A stretch of 64,000 bases of DNA from Edaphochlamys debaryana (lineage: Eukaryota; Chlorophyta; Chlorophyceae; Chlamydomonadales): assembly GCA_016858145.1 (NCBI GenBank), contig JAEHOE010000004.1:1-64000 (forward strand). The letters run 5' to 3'. The position numbers were made by a program, and so were the translations under genes. Each line of letters starts with the position of its first letter. Positions within the stretch are counted from its first letter, which is position 1. The notes below the pieces were generated by a model, which saw only the letters and a list, made by a program, of their open reading frames with translations, was not told the origin of the DNA and did no database searches. Shown one piece after another: positions 1 through 11,810 of the stretch.

Positions 1-3000
1 GGTGACGAGGACGCTTGGGCGAGGGAGGCGGGAGAGGAAGGAGGTCAGGAGAAGGAAGGGGGAGGAGGCGGCGATGGGAGGGGGAAGCCCGGGAGGTTCG
101 GGCGAGGGAAGGTGGTGGACGAGGAGGATTGGGCGAGGGGGGGGCGGGGGAGGGGAGGGAGGCTCAGGAGAAGGAGGGGGGAGGAGGCGAGGGAGGGGGG
201 AAGCCCGGGTGGAGGTTCGGGAGAGGGAGGGTGGGTGACGAGGAGGCTTCGGCGAAGGAGGCGGGGGGAGGGGAAGGAGGCTCAGGAGAAGGAGGGGGAG
301 GAGGCGAGGGAGGGGGAAGCCCGGGAGGTTCGGGCGAGGGCGGGGAGGAGGTGGGTGACGAGGAGGCTTCGGCGAAGGAGGCGGGGGAGGGGAAGGAGGC
401 TCAGGAGAAGGAGGGGGAGGAGGCGAGGGAGGGGGAAGGCCCGGGAGGTTCGGGCGAGGGAGGTGGGTGACGAGGAGGCTTGGGCGAGGGAGGCGGGAGA
501 GGGAGAGGAGGCTCAGGAGAAGGAGGGGGAGGAGGCGAGGGAGGGGGAAGCCCGGGAGGTTCGGGCGAGGGAGGTGGGTGACGAGGAGGATTGGGCGAGG
601 GGGGCGGGGGAGGGGAGGGAGGCTCAGGAGAAGGAGGGGGAGGAGGCGAGGGAGGGGGAAGCCCGGGAGGTTCGGGCGAGGGAGGTGGGGGTGACGAGGA
701 GGCTTCGGCGAAGGAGGCGGGGGAGGGGAAGGAGGCTCAGGAGAAGGAGGGGGAGGAGGCGAGGGAGGGGGAAAGCCCGGGAGGTTCGGGCGAGGGAGGT
801 GGGGTGACGAGGAGGCTTGGGCGAAGGAGGCGGGGGGGGAGGGGAAGGAGGCTCAGGAGAAGGAGGGGGAGGAGGCGAGGGAGGGGGGAAGCCCGGGAGG
901 TTCGGGCGAGGGAGGTGGGGTGACGAGGACGCTTGGGCGAGGGAGGCGGGAGAGGGGAAGGAGGCTCAGGAGAAGGAGGGGGAGGAGGCGAGGGAGGGGG
1001 AAGCCCGCGAGGTTTCGGGGCGAGGGAGGTGGGGTGACGAGGAGGATTGGGCGAGGGAGGCGGGAGAGGGGAGGGAGGCTCATGAGAAGGAGGGGGAGGA
1101 GGCGAGGGAGGGGAAAGCCCGGGAGGTTCGGGCGAGGGAGGTGGGTGACGAGGGAGGCTTCGGCGAAGGAGGCGGGGGGAGGGGAAGGAGGCTCAGGAGA
1201 AGGAGGGGGAGGAGGCGAGGGAGGGGGAAGCCCGGGAGGTTCGGGCGAGGGAGGTGGGTGACGAGGAGGGCTTCGGCGAAGGAGGCGGGGGAGGGGAAGG
1301 AGGCTCAGGAGAAGGAGGGGGAGGAGGCGAGGGAGGGGGAAGCCCGGGAGGTTTGGGCGAGGGAGGTGGGTGACCGAGGAGGCTTGGGCGAGGGGGGCGG
1401 GGGAGGGGAGGGAGGCTCAGGAGAAGGAGGGGGAGGAGGCGAGGGAGGGGGAAGCCCGGGAGGTTCGGGCGAGGGAGGTGGGTGACGAGGAGGCTTCGGC
1501 GAAGGAGGCAGGGGAGGGGAAGGAGGCTCAGGAGAAGGAGGGGGGGGAGGCGAGGGAGGGGAAGCCCGGGAGGTTCGGGCGAGGGAGGTGGGTGACGAGG
1601 AGGCTTGGGCGAAGGAGGCGGGGGGAGGGGAAGGAGGCTCAGGAGAAGGAGGGGGAGGAGGCGAGGGAGGGGGAAGCCCGGGAGGTTCGGGGCGAGGGAG
1701 GTGGGTGACGAGGAGGCTTCGGCGAAGGAGGCGGGGGAGGGGAAGGAGGCTCAGGAGAAGGAGGGGGAGGAGGCGAGGGAGGGGGAAGCCCGGGAGGTTC
1801 GGGCGAGGAGGGTGGGTGACGAGGAGGCTTGGGCGAGGGGGGCGGGGGGAGGGGAGGGAGGCTCAGGAGAAGGAGGGGGAGGAGGCGAGGGAGGGGGAAG
1901 CCCGGGAGGTTCGGGCGAGGGAGGTGGGTGACGAGGAGGATTGGGCGAAGGAGGCGGGGGGAGGGGAAGGAGGCTCAGGAGAAGGAGGGGGAGGAGGCGA
2001 GGGAGGGGGAAGCCCGGGAGGTTCGGGCGAGGGAGGTGGGTGACGAGGAGGCTTGGGCAAGGGAGGCGGGGAGAGGGGAAGGAGGCTCAGGAGAAGGAGG
2101 GGGAGGAGGCGAGGGAGGGGGAAGCCCGGGAGGTTCGGGGCGAGGGAGGTGGGGTGACGAGGAGGCTTCGGCGAAGGAGGCAGGGGAGGGGAAGGAGGCT
2201 CAGGAGAAGGAGGGGGAGGAGGCGAGGGAGGGGGAAGCCCGGGAGGTTCGGGCGAGGGAGGTGGGTGACGAGGAGGCTTGGGCGAAGGAGGCGGGGGAGG
2301 GGAAGGAGGCTCAGGAGAAGGAGGGGGAGGAGGCGAGGGAGGGGGGAAGCCCGGGAGGTTCGGGCGAGGGAGGTGGGTGACGAGGAGGCTTCGGCGAAGG
2401 AGGCGGGGGAGGGGAAGGAGGCTCAGGAGAAGGAGGGGGAGGAGGCGAGGGAGGGGGAAGCCCGGGAGGTTCGGGCGAGGGAGGTGGGTGACGAGGAGGC
2501 TTGGGCGAGGGGGGGCGGGGGAGGGGAGGGAGGCTCAGGAGAAGGAGGGGGAGGAGGCGAGGGAGGGGGGAAGCCCGGGAGGTTCGGGCGAGGGAGGTGG
2601 GTGACGAGGAGGCTTCGGCGAAGGAGGCGGGGGAGGGGAAGGAGGCTCAGGAGAAGGAGGGGGGGGAGGCGAGGGAGGGGGAAGCCCGGGAGGTTCGGGC
2701 GAGGGAGGTGGGTGACGAGGAGGCTTGGGCGAAGGAGGCGGGGGAGGGGAAGGAGGCTCAGGAGAAGGAGGGGGAGGAGGCGAGGGAGGGGGAAGCCCGG
2801 GAGGTTCGGGCGAGGGAGGTGGGTGACGAGGAGGCTTCGGCGAAGGAGGCGGGGGGAGGGGAAGGAGGCTCAGGAGAAGGAGGGGGAGGAGGCGAGGGAG
2901 GGGGGAAGCCCGGGAGGTTCGGGCGAGGGAGGTGGGGTGACGAGGAGGCTTGGGCGAGGGGGGGCGGGGGAGGGGAGGGAGGCTCAGGAGAAGGAGGGGG

Positions 3001-5866
3001 AGGAGGCGAGGGAGGGGGAAGCCCGGGAGGTTCGGGCGAGGGAGGTGGGGTGACGAGGAGGCTTCGGCGAAGGAGGCGGGGGAGGGGAAGGAGGCTCAGG
3101 AGAAGGAGGGGGGGGGAGGCGAGGGAGGGGGAAGCCCGGGAGGTTCGGGCGAGGGAGGTGGGTGACGAGGAGGCTTCGGCGAAGGAGGCGGGGGAGGGGA
3201 AGGAGGCTCAGGAGAAGGAGGGGGAGGAGGCGAGGGAGGGGGAAGCCCGGGAGGTTCGGGCGAGGGAGGTGGGTGACGAGGAGGCTTCGGGCGAAGGAGG
3301 CGGGGGAGGGGAAGGAGGCTCAGGAGAAGGAGGGGGAGGAGGCGAGGGAGGGGGGAAGCCCGGGAGGTTCGGGCGAGGGAGGTGGGTGACGAGGAGGCTT
3401 GGGCGAGGGGGGGCGGGGGAGGGGGAGGGAGGCTCAGGAGAAGGAGGGGGAGGAGGCGAGGGAGGGGGAAGCCCGGGAGGTTCGGGCGAGGGAGGTGGGT
3501 GACGAGGAGGCTTCGGCGAAGGAGGCGGGGGAGGGGAAGGGAGGCTCAGGAGAAGGAGGGGGGGGAGGCGAGGGAGGGGGAAGCCCGGGAGGTTCGGGCG
3601 AGGGAGGTGGGTGACGAGGAGGATTGGGCGAAGGAGGCGGGGGGAGGGGAAGGAGGCTCAGGAGAAGGAGGGGGAGGAGGCGAGGGAGGGCGAAGCCCGG
3701 GAGGTTCGGGCGAGGGAGGTGGGTGACGAGGAGGCTTCGGCGAAGGAGGTGGGGGAGGGGAAGGAGGCTCAGGAGAAGGAGGGGGAGGAGGCGAGGGAGG
3801 GGGAAGCCCGGGAGGTTCGGGCGAGGGAGGTGGGTGACGAGGAGGCTTCGGCGAAGGAGGCGGGGGAGGGGAAGGAGGCTCAGGAGAAGGAGGGGGAGGA
3901 GGCGAGGGAGGGGGAAGCCCGGGAGGTTCGGGCGAGGGAGGTGGGTGACGAGGAGGCTTGGGCGAAGGAGGCGGGGGAGGGGAAGGAGGCTCAGGAGAAG
4001 GAGGGGGAGGAGGCGAGGGAGGGGGAAGCCCGGGAGGTTCAGGCGAGGGAGGTGGGTGACGAGGAGGCTTCGGCGAAGGAGGCGGGGGAGGGGAAGGAGG
4101 CTCAGGAGAAGGAGGGGGAGGAGGCGAGGGAGGGGGAAGCCCGGGAGGTTCGGGCGAGGGAGGTGGGTGACGAGGAGGCTTGGGCGAGGGGGGCGGGGGA
4201 GGGGAGGGAGGCTCAGGAGAAGGAGGGGGAGGAGGCGAGGGAGGGGGAAGCCCGGGAGGTTCGGGCGAGGGAGGTGGGTGACGAGGAGGCTTCGGCGAAG
4301 GAGGCGGGGGGAGGGGAAGGAGGCTCAGGAGAAGGAGGGGGAGGAGGCGAGGGAGGGGGAAGCCCGGGAGGTTCGGGCGAGGGAGGTGGGTGACGAGGAG
4401 GATTGGGCGAAGGAGGCGGGGGAGGGGAAGGAGGCTCAGGAGAAGGAGGGGGAGGAGGCGAGGGAGGGCGAAGCCCGGGAGGTTCGGGCGAGGGAGGTGG
4501 GTGACGAGGAGGCTTCGGCGAAGGAGGTGGGGGAGGGGAAGGAGGCTCAGGAGAAGGAGGGGGAGGAGGCGAGGGAGGGGGAAGCCCGGGAGGTTCGGGC
4601 GAGGGAGGTGGGTGACGAGGAGGCTTGGGCGAAGGAGGCGGGGGAGGGGAAGGAGGCTCAGGAGAAGGAGGGGGAGGAGGCGAGGGAGGGGGAAGCCCGG
4701 GAGGTTCGGGCGAGGGAGGTGGGTGACGAGGAGGCTTCGGCGAAGGAGGCGGGGGAGGGGAAGGAGGCTCAGGAGAAGGAGGGGGAGGAGGCGAGGGAGG
4801 GGGAAGCCCGGGAGGTTCGGGCGAGGGAGGTGGGTGACGAGGAGGCTTGGGCGAGGGAGGCGGGAGAGGGGAAGGAGGCTCAGGAGAAGGAGGGGGAGGA
4901 GGCGAGGGAGGGGGAAGCCCGGGAGGTTCGGGCGAGGGAGGTGGGTGACGAGGAGGCTTCGGCGAAGGAGGCGGGGGAGGGGAAGGAGGCTCAGGAGAAG
5001 GAGGGGGGAGGAGGCGAGGGAGGGGGAAGCCCGGGAGGTTCGGGCGAGGGAGGTGGGGTGACGAGGAGGCTTGGGCGAAGGAGGCGGGGGAGGGGAAGGA
5101 GGCTCAGGAGAAGGAGGGGGAGGAGGCGAGGGAGGGGGAAGCCCGGGAGGTTCGGGCGAGGGAGGTGGGTGACGAGGAGGGCTTCGGCGAAGGAGGCGGG
5201 GGAGGGGAAGGAGGCTCAGGAGAAGGAGGGGGAGGAGGCGAGGGAGGGGGAAGCCCGGGAGGTTCGGGCGAGGGAGGTGGGTGACGAGGAGGCTTCGGCG
5301 AAGGAGGCGGGGGAGGGGAAGGAGGCTCAGGAGAAGGAGGGGGAGGAGGCGAGGGAGGGGGAAGCCCGGGAGGTTCGAGCGAGGGAGGTGGGTGACGAGG
5401 AGGCTTCGGCGAAGGAGGCGGGGGAGGGGCAGGAGGCTCAGGAGAAGGAGGGGGAGGAGGCGAGGGAGGGGGAAGCCCGGGAGGTTCGGGCGAGGGAGGT
5501 GGGTGACGAGGAGGCTTGGGCAAAGGAGGCGGGGGAGGGGCAGGAGGCTCAGGAGAAGGAGGGGGAGGAGGCGAGGGAGGGGGAAGCCCGGGAGGTTCGG
5601 GCGAGGGAGGTGGGTGACGAGGAGGCTTGGGCGAAGGAGGCGGGGGAGGGGAAGGAGGCTCAGGAGAAGGAGGGGGGAGGAGGCGAGGGAGGGGGAAGCC
5701 CGGGAGGTTCGGGCGAGGGAGGTGGGTGACGAGGAGGCTTGGGCGAGGGGGGCGGGGGAGGGGAAGGAGGCTCAGGAGAAGGAGGGGGAGGAGGCGAGGG
5801 AGGGGGAAGGCCGGGAGGTTCGGGCGAGGGAGGTGGGTGACGAGGAGGCTTCGGCGAAGGAGGCGG
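1..5866. repeat. 111-bp coding minisatellite, about 53 copies
   Basis: Head-to-tail units of 111 bp, each recognisable by a GTGACGAGG start on the plus strand; successive starts at 3834, 3945 and 4056 are exactly 111 apart. Because 111 is 37 codons, the unit keeps frame on the minus strand, where it reads as Ser-Pro/Pro-rich peptide (motifs such as PPPSPEPPGLPPPSPPPPP). Two unit types alternate irregularly (CTTGGGCGA versus CTTCGGCGA). Many units carry one-base gains or losses in G runs, which break the frame. The array continues past the left edge. It has no spacers, so it is not a CRISPR array. Confidence 0.95.
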
Positions 5867-6850
5867 ATTGTCAGGGGGCGGTGGTGGTGGGGCGGCGGCG
5901 GCGAAGGGGGCGGTGGTGAGGGAGGCGGTGGCTCCGGCGGCGGGGGCGGCGGGGGCGACGGGGGCGGCGGCTCCGGCGGCGGCGGCGAAGGGGGCGGTGG
6001 TGAGGGTGGCGGTGGCTCCGGCGGCGGGGGCGGCGGCGGCGAAGGGGGCGGTGGTGAGGTCGGTAGAGGCGAAGGGGGCGGTGGTGAGGGAGGCGGTTGG
6101 CTCCGGCGGTGGGGGCGGCGGCGGCGAAGGGGGCGGTGGTGAGGGAGGCGGTGGCTCCGGCGGCGGGGGCGGCGGCGGCGGCGAAGGGGGCGGTGGTGAG
6201 GGTGGCGGGGGCTCCGGCGGCGGGGGCGGTGGCGGCGAAGGGGGCGGCGGTGAGGGCGGTAGAGGCGAAGGGGGCGGTGGTGAGGGATTCGGTGGCTCCG
6301 GCGGTTGGGGCGGCGGCGGCGAAGGGGGGCGGTGGTGAGGGAGGCGGTGGCTCCGGCGGCGGGGGCGGCAGCGGCGAAGGGGGCGGCGGCTCCGGCGGCG
6401 GCGGCGAAGGGGGCGGTGGTGAGGGTGGCGGTTGCTCCGGCGGCGGGGGCGGCGGCGGCGAAGGGGGCGGCGGTGAGGGCGGTAGGGGCGAAGGGGGCGG
6501 TGGTGAGGGCGGCGGTGGCTCCGGTGGTGGGGGCGGCGGAGGCGAAGGGGGCGGTGGTGAGGGCGGCGGCGGCGAGGGCGGCGGGGGCGGGGGCGGAGAA
6601 GGGGGCGGGGACGGCTGCAATGGTGGCGGGGGGTCGGGGAACTCGGGGGGCCAGGGCGGCAGGTCAGGGGGTGGTGGGGAGGGTGGCTGCGGAGGCGGCT
6701 GGTCGGGTGGGAGCTCGACCAGGTCCGGCCAGGATGGAGGGTCTGGCGCCGGCGAAAGCGGTGGTGAGAGTCTGGGGCTATCGGGTGGTGGGGGCGGCGG
6801 CGGCGGCGATTGGGCGGGGAAGCCGGGCGGGTAGAGGAGCGTTGGGTAAT
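1..6850 (-). CDS. Hydroxyproline-rich (SPPPP) cell-wall glycoprotein, partial and frame-broken
   Basis: The minus strand from about 6850 leftward encodes long Ser-(Pro)n stretches (SPPPPSPPPPPP, EPPPPSPPPP), then the 37-residue repeats of the minisatellite. Such sequence is typical of volvocine extracellular-matrix proteins such as pherophorins and other HRGPs, in which prolines are hydroxylated and arabinosylated; that assignment is by composition only. A CAG just right of 6850 could be a splice acceptor, after which the frame opens with TPDYPTLLYPPGFPAQSPPPP. Neither an N-terminal signal peptide nor a globular cysteine domain is visible, so the first exons are unidentified, and the C-terminus lies outside the window. 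The proline frame jumps at about 6325 (six Gs where neighbours have five), near 6095 (extra T) and repeatedly in the array. These may be base-calling errors in homopolymers or real decay. Confidence 0.6.
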
Positions 6851-9800
6851 CTGGCGTGGAGGTGGCAGGACGTCCATCCGGCAAATAAAATAATGAGCCT
6901 GGGCGGGGCGAGGGCGGCGGGACGGAGTAGTGTGTGGTGAGTTGGCATACGGGAGGTAAGAGGAGGCCGACGCCAGGTCTGCATGGGCACAAGAGGTCGG
7001 GGACCGACTAAAGCTGCATGACCCTATGTGTGCTCGACATGACACCCTAGCTTGGGTGCGGGAAACCTGAATACGCACCTTCCGAGTAATCCATTCCTGC
7101 GTCGGTGGATGAATAGAGGTAGCCTAGCGAGCTGAATGACCTGCAGGCGAGGAGAGCAGGCGAGGGGAAGGAAGTTCAGCATACCCGTAGTGAGGCACTC
7201 TACCTCTCAGCAATGGATAAGGGAGGGATGTGACTGATCCCTTTCCCGCCGTGGGCGCCCCTCGCCTGGGCCCGCTGAAGCGTGCGCGGCGTGTCGTGCA
7301 CGCTCCTCAGCAATGCCTCATTAGTCACACTGCTCAAGTACCGTACGGTCCGCATGATTACCGCCCCGTGCGCCCCCGTCCCACACCCCAGCCACAGCAT
7401 ACATGCAGCTCGGGTCGTTTATGCACTGTTGCGCCAGGCCCTCAATGCCGAGGGCGCCCTGCAGTCAAATTCCGTGAAAGGGCTTGCGTCACAGTACGGC
7501 AGCAGCGTACGATACGGCCGTACGTACGGTACCGTACCACACATACCGTACAGACATGCGCTTCTAGCCCCCGGTTGCTGTCCGCCGGTCCCGTCGAGGG
7601 TCCCACTGGGAAGGGGGCCCCCCTTGCACGAGTGCCCCAGTCACCGGCCTACACGCCGGATGGACAGGCCGCCCCCGCTTCCACGGGACAAGGCTGCTTA
7701 CCGGACTCGCAATAATCACGGATGAATCAAGTTCGCGGTTTGGAAGCATACAGAAATTGACCACGGCCGAGCCAGTGCCTGCGGTCCATGGATCACGGTC
7801 GGGGCAGGAGAGGGGCATACTCAAAGACAAGTTGCTTTATGCTGCGAGGTGGGGCGCCCCTAACCCGACAGTCCGCCAGCCTAGCAGGGCAGTATCCGGC
7901 ATCAGGGCTCGGCCCACAGCCAGCTGCTCCTCAGCGGCAGCGGGTTACGGCTAGCTACAACCGGCATGTGCACATGAGGGCTTCCTCGCTTGCTCTGCGC
8001 TGGGCACACGGAGGGCTTCCTCGCTAAGCCGTCGCCCCGACCCCACTCTGGAGTCCCAGGCTCACTCGGCCGTCGAATGTACATGCCCTGCGTCGATTGA
8101 GGGAAGGATGCAACGGGGGAACAAGAGGTGGACTGAGGGGACAAGTAAGGGCGCAGCCGCTGTAGCTACCCAGCAGCTTAGAGCTTCCCTGCCTCTGACC
8201 TTCCCTGTGCCCGGGTAAGGTAGCTCCCTGTAATAGCGTAGCTAGGCGCCCTCCTGCCGTTCTGATTGGGTGCCCGTCTTGCACGAGGGACGGAAGCACC
8301 CAACCAGCCCCCAGGCCCCCAGTCAGCACCAAGCCTCAGGGAACCTCAAGGCACATAAGCTCGCAAGCTCCAGTGCGAGACGAGTCCCCGCTCCGGGTGC
8401 CCCGCGTGGGCCGAGTCCCGCAGGCTTGTGGCCCCGCCCCTGGCCCCAGGCCGCACCTGCCACCAATCGGCCAGGGCCTCATCCACCGGTAGCATCCCGC
8501 CTATGTACTCGCTCCACCCTCCGCCTTTGAGGTAGCCCCCTGCAGCGGAGGTTGGTGAAAGGAGGGGTTGAGTGTTCCGGCCGAGAGTGCAGGTCGGGAT
8601 TGAGACGGGTACTGGGCACTTACGTATGACCCCGCCAAACCGCACGAGACCGTTCCTATCATAAGCGGTGACATGTGCGGCCTCGGATTAGGGCCTGGGA
8701 TAGGCTTTGGCAACCGCCAAAATCGCGCCATGCGCCAGTTCGAGCGCCGGACCGACCAGTTGCGTGTGCACTTGGCCGTGGCCTTATGAACATGACCATT
8801 CTGGTGCCGGAGTGCTAGTCGGTAGTGATCTGGCCTAGCCCAACCGCGGTGAAACGTAGTGCAAACACCTGTTGCTTGACCTCGCCAGGCCAATCAGTGC
8901 GCAAGAGTGGGTCGCCGGCACGCGCAGACCTATATGTACGCACGGTGGCCAACTTTGTGCGCTTGTCTGCCGCATGCCCCATGCCCATGCCGTGGGGCCC
9001 GCCATGATCTCGGTCTCGGGAACCCGTCCCCGCCGTTCCCCATCCCCCACCTCCTGACCATGTCCGCCCATGCCCGCAGCACGTGCCACATGCCCCTGAT
9101 ATTGCCTGACCACAGGCCTTTGATCTCAGCTACCGCCCTCTTACCGCCCTAGACTCACATGTGTCGAAGCCCTGGCACCCCGCGTTGGCGAGGCACGCCG
9201 CTGCCATGCTCTCCAACTCCCCGGAAGACGGCTCCGCGGACATAGGACAGGCGTCCTACGTGGGTGGAGGAAGGGGGCAGAAGCAAGGTGTGATACGTCA
9301 CTTGACGGGCGCAATCTGCGTGGGAGAGCGGAACCTACGCTCGGGACGCGCACCGCCAGTCCGCAGCCCCCACACTAACTTTGCGACGCACCGGTGTATA
9401 GCAGCCCAGGTTGGAGGCCGACCCCATGTTCTGGGAGGCCGCGAAGCAGAAGCGTTCCAGGCTGGAGGCGTGCGCTGTGCGGCGGATGGATGAAAGGGCG
9501 TGGGCAAGATGTCATGTGTGGATCGCCCAGGGTGCGTCCTGCCCCTGGTTCTGGATTCACAAGCCCGCGAAGACATGCCAATGAATCCTTCACGCCCGCT
9601 CCCTTTGACCGACATGAAGCCCTCATTGTGGATCGTTGTGCCGCCCCCCCCCCCTCGCCCTCGCTGTCACGGTTTCGGCCGATCCATCCGCACAGCCCCG
9701 CCGCCGCGGCCTGGGGCCGGGGTTCCGTCCGGACGGCTTTACCGCTCACCTAAGCGAACACGGCCTCCTGGCGGTCCCACTCCGAGGCCGAGTAGCACCA

Positions 9801-11810
9801 GTAGCAAGCGGACCAGCGGTTGGGTCAACTTTCGTCGGAGTAGGAAGTAACGGTGCGCCTCCTGCTGCTGCCCACGTCGGGCGCCGCGTGCCACGCCGAA
9901 GGGATCGTGCCGTGCCGGTGTGGGCCGAGGGGTGGCCACCTCTCGTCTCCTGGTCTCCTCCACCATCATAAGACGTTGAAGAACATGAGCCGTGCACGGC
10001 AGCTCGCGGTGAGCAGCTACCTTGCACGTCGTCGATTGGGCGCATCCGCCGCGCAACTCCCCTAAGTCCGCCAGCGCGCGTTTCCTAGCGAAGATGTGCA
10101 GCTCTAACCAGCTTGCTCCACAATCACGCTGCTTGTAGATCAAAGAATACACTTGGAGCCAAAGCGCGGATGCATCTCTCGACTGGAGCTTAGCGCCCTA
10201 CTGCCTTTACTAGCCTACAACTATGCCTTGATTGGTATGAAATTGCTGCGTGGGCAAAATGCTAATGAGCACCGAATGCGTCACGCTTCCTGCTGCCGGC
10301 ACAGCAGCATGCAAAGAGCAGGGACAAGTAAGATGCGGCGTGAGATATATATGCAGGACGCGCTTAGAGTTGTTAAGCGAATTCAGCGAATTCGCAATGC
10401 TCGGCGAGGTCGATCGGCGAAACTACGGTCCCCTTCTACCGGTGAGCAACTCAGGCGCATTTGAGGGCCGGAGTCACTCCAAGTCACCAAAGTGCGACGC
10501 ACGCTGCCTTGGAAACTGGGGCCCGGAGCGCGGACGGACCCCGACCGTACCTCTCGGATCGTTTTGTCGTGTTTTTTCGCAAAACTGGGCTTGGCACGTG
10601 TGGGAACGCGCCCATTGGTAGAGGATCCCAATCCACATGGCTTTCTTTTTGGGGGCTGGACTGTGGCTGGCGACCGTACTTCGGCGCGCCGACCGGTACG
10701 GCTTTGGCAGGACGTCGAGCCCTCTGACGCCTCGACAGGGGCCATGCCTGTAGGGCAGACACGCAAACAGCGACGCAAAGCAGCCGGTAGGTAAGGAGAC
10801 TAAAGGACGCAATACGGGAAGACTGTGTGCGCTAGCGGGGCGGGGGCATGGGTTGATGTGCCCTGGGTGGCGCCGCCGCCAACAGAGCGAGTGTGACTCT
10901 TGGGTGGAGGGCATGCCAGATTGGCCGCAGCTCAGCTGCGTGGGCGAAGGCCTGAGACTCTCGCTGCGACTTCCTGGCAGCTTGCCAGGGGGCCCCCGCA
11001 GGCTGCGGGGGACGGAGTGCGCCATAGCACTGCCACGGCAGGGCCGCCATGCAAGACATACAATACTTGACACGGGTTCCGTCTGAATTTGGGGATCCTG
11101 CCCCATGGTCCGCCAGCGAGCATCCCAACCCTTGAAGCCCAGGTGCCGCTCGCTTCTGCCTCCTTGCTTAGCCTCGCCCATACCGGTCCGCCCTGGACTC
11201 GGTGTCCCCCCTGCTACCACCGAGGACGGACGGGTCCGGCGTGCAGCCGTGCACCCCCTCGCAGACTCTTGAGTGGGCTTGTGCTCTGGCGCTGGCCAGC
11301 CCCTGTGGTGCATGGGCGGCAAGCTGAGCACTGAAGGAACGTGTACGGGAGTGGCTACGGTCGACTACGGTCGTGGTACGGCCAGCGTGTGGAGGAAGTG
11401 CGGTGACCCCTACCTGACCATCCGCGGCGCCCTTGTGCGCTGCGTACCGTGTACACTGCGCTCTTCCTGCACACGGAAGGCGCCCCCCAAACGTAAGGGC
11501 ACGGAACTCCTTTCCGGCCGTACTCCCTTCGCTCCAGGATGGGGCCCCAAACGGCAGCCGGGCCGAATTTTGAAACGCCTGTCCCCCTCTGCCCCTCTGC
11601 CCTAGATGCAGCAACGGATCGTCATTGTTGAAATCCGTGAGCGCGTACGTAAGCACGCGCTTGATGAGCCAAGATCGCGCGTTCATCATCGGGTTTTTCC
11701 CAGCATGCGGAACCCATAACGCAACGCACGCAAGACTCTGGGATACATCTACACACATTTACCTTACAAGCCTCGCTTCCTTCGCAAGCGCAAGTGCGCT
11801 GCTGGCCGCG
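6851..11810. other. Intergenic stretch without a supported gene
   Basis: About 5 kb with no frame that shows a recognisable domain or a convincing splice chain. Several open frames exist on both strands, the longest being 285 codons on the minus strand at 10474-11331, but they are compositionally random. The left part should contain the promoter and first exons of the minus-strand HRGP gene, and the right end the promoter of the EGF/RCC1/PAN gene. The stretch is rich in GTACGG/CCGTAC hexamers, with a dense cluster at about 7490-7560. Confidence 0.5.

Noticed and set aside
2..5729. Long plus-strand Arg/Gly/Glu-rich open frames across the minisatellite, up to 701 codons
   Set aside because: They are the antisense of the Ser-Pro repeats and arise from the 111-bp periodicity; composition matches no known protein and several frames are open at once.
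1..5866. CRISPR-like array
   Set aside because: Units are contiguous with no unique spacers, and the surrounding genes are eukaryotic.
10474..11331. 285-codon minus-strand open frame
   Set aside because: No domain, no coding-like composition, a non-ATG context, and no splice partners; open frames of this size occur by chance in GC-rich DNA.
11168..11758. 196-codon minus-strand open frame upstream of the EGF/RCC1/PAN gene
   Set aside because: Overlaps another unsupported frame and the likely promoter of the plus-strand gene; no features.
11625..11810. Earlier start of the EGF/RCC1/PAN protein at 11625
   Set aside because: The upstream in-frame codon is not ATG and would bury the signal peptide; the ATG at 11811 places a basic n-region and hydrophobic core at the terminus.
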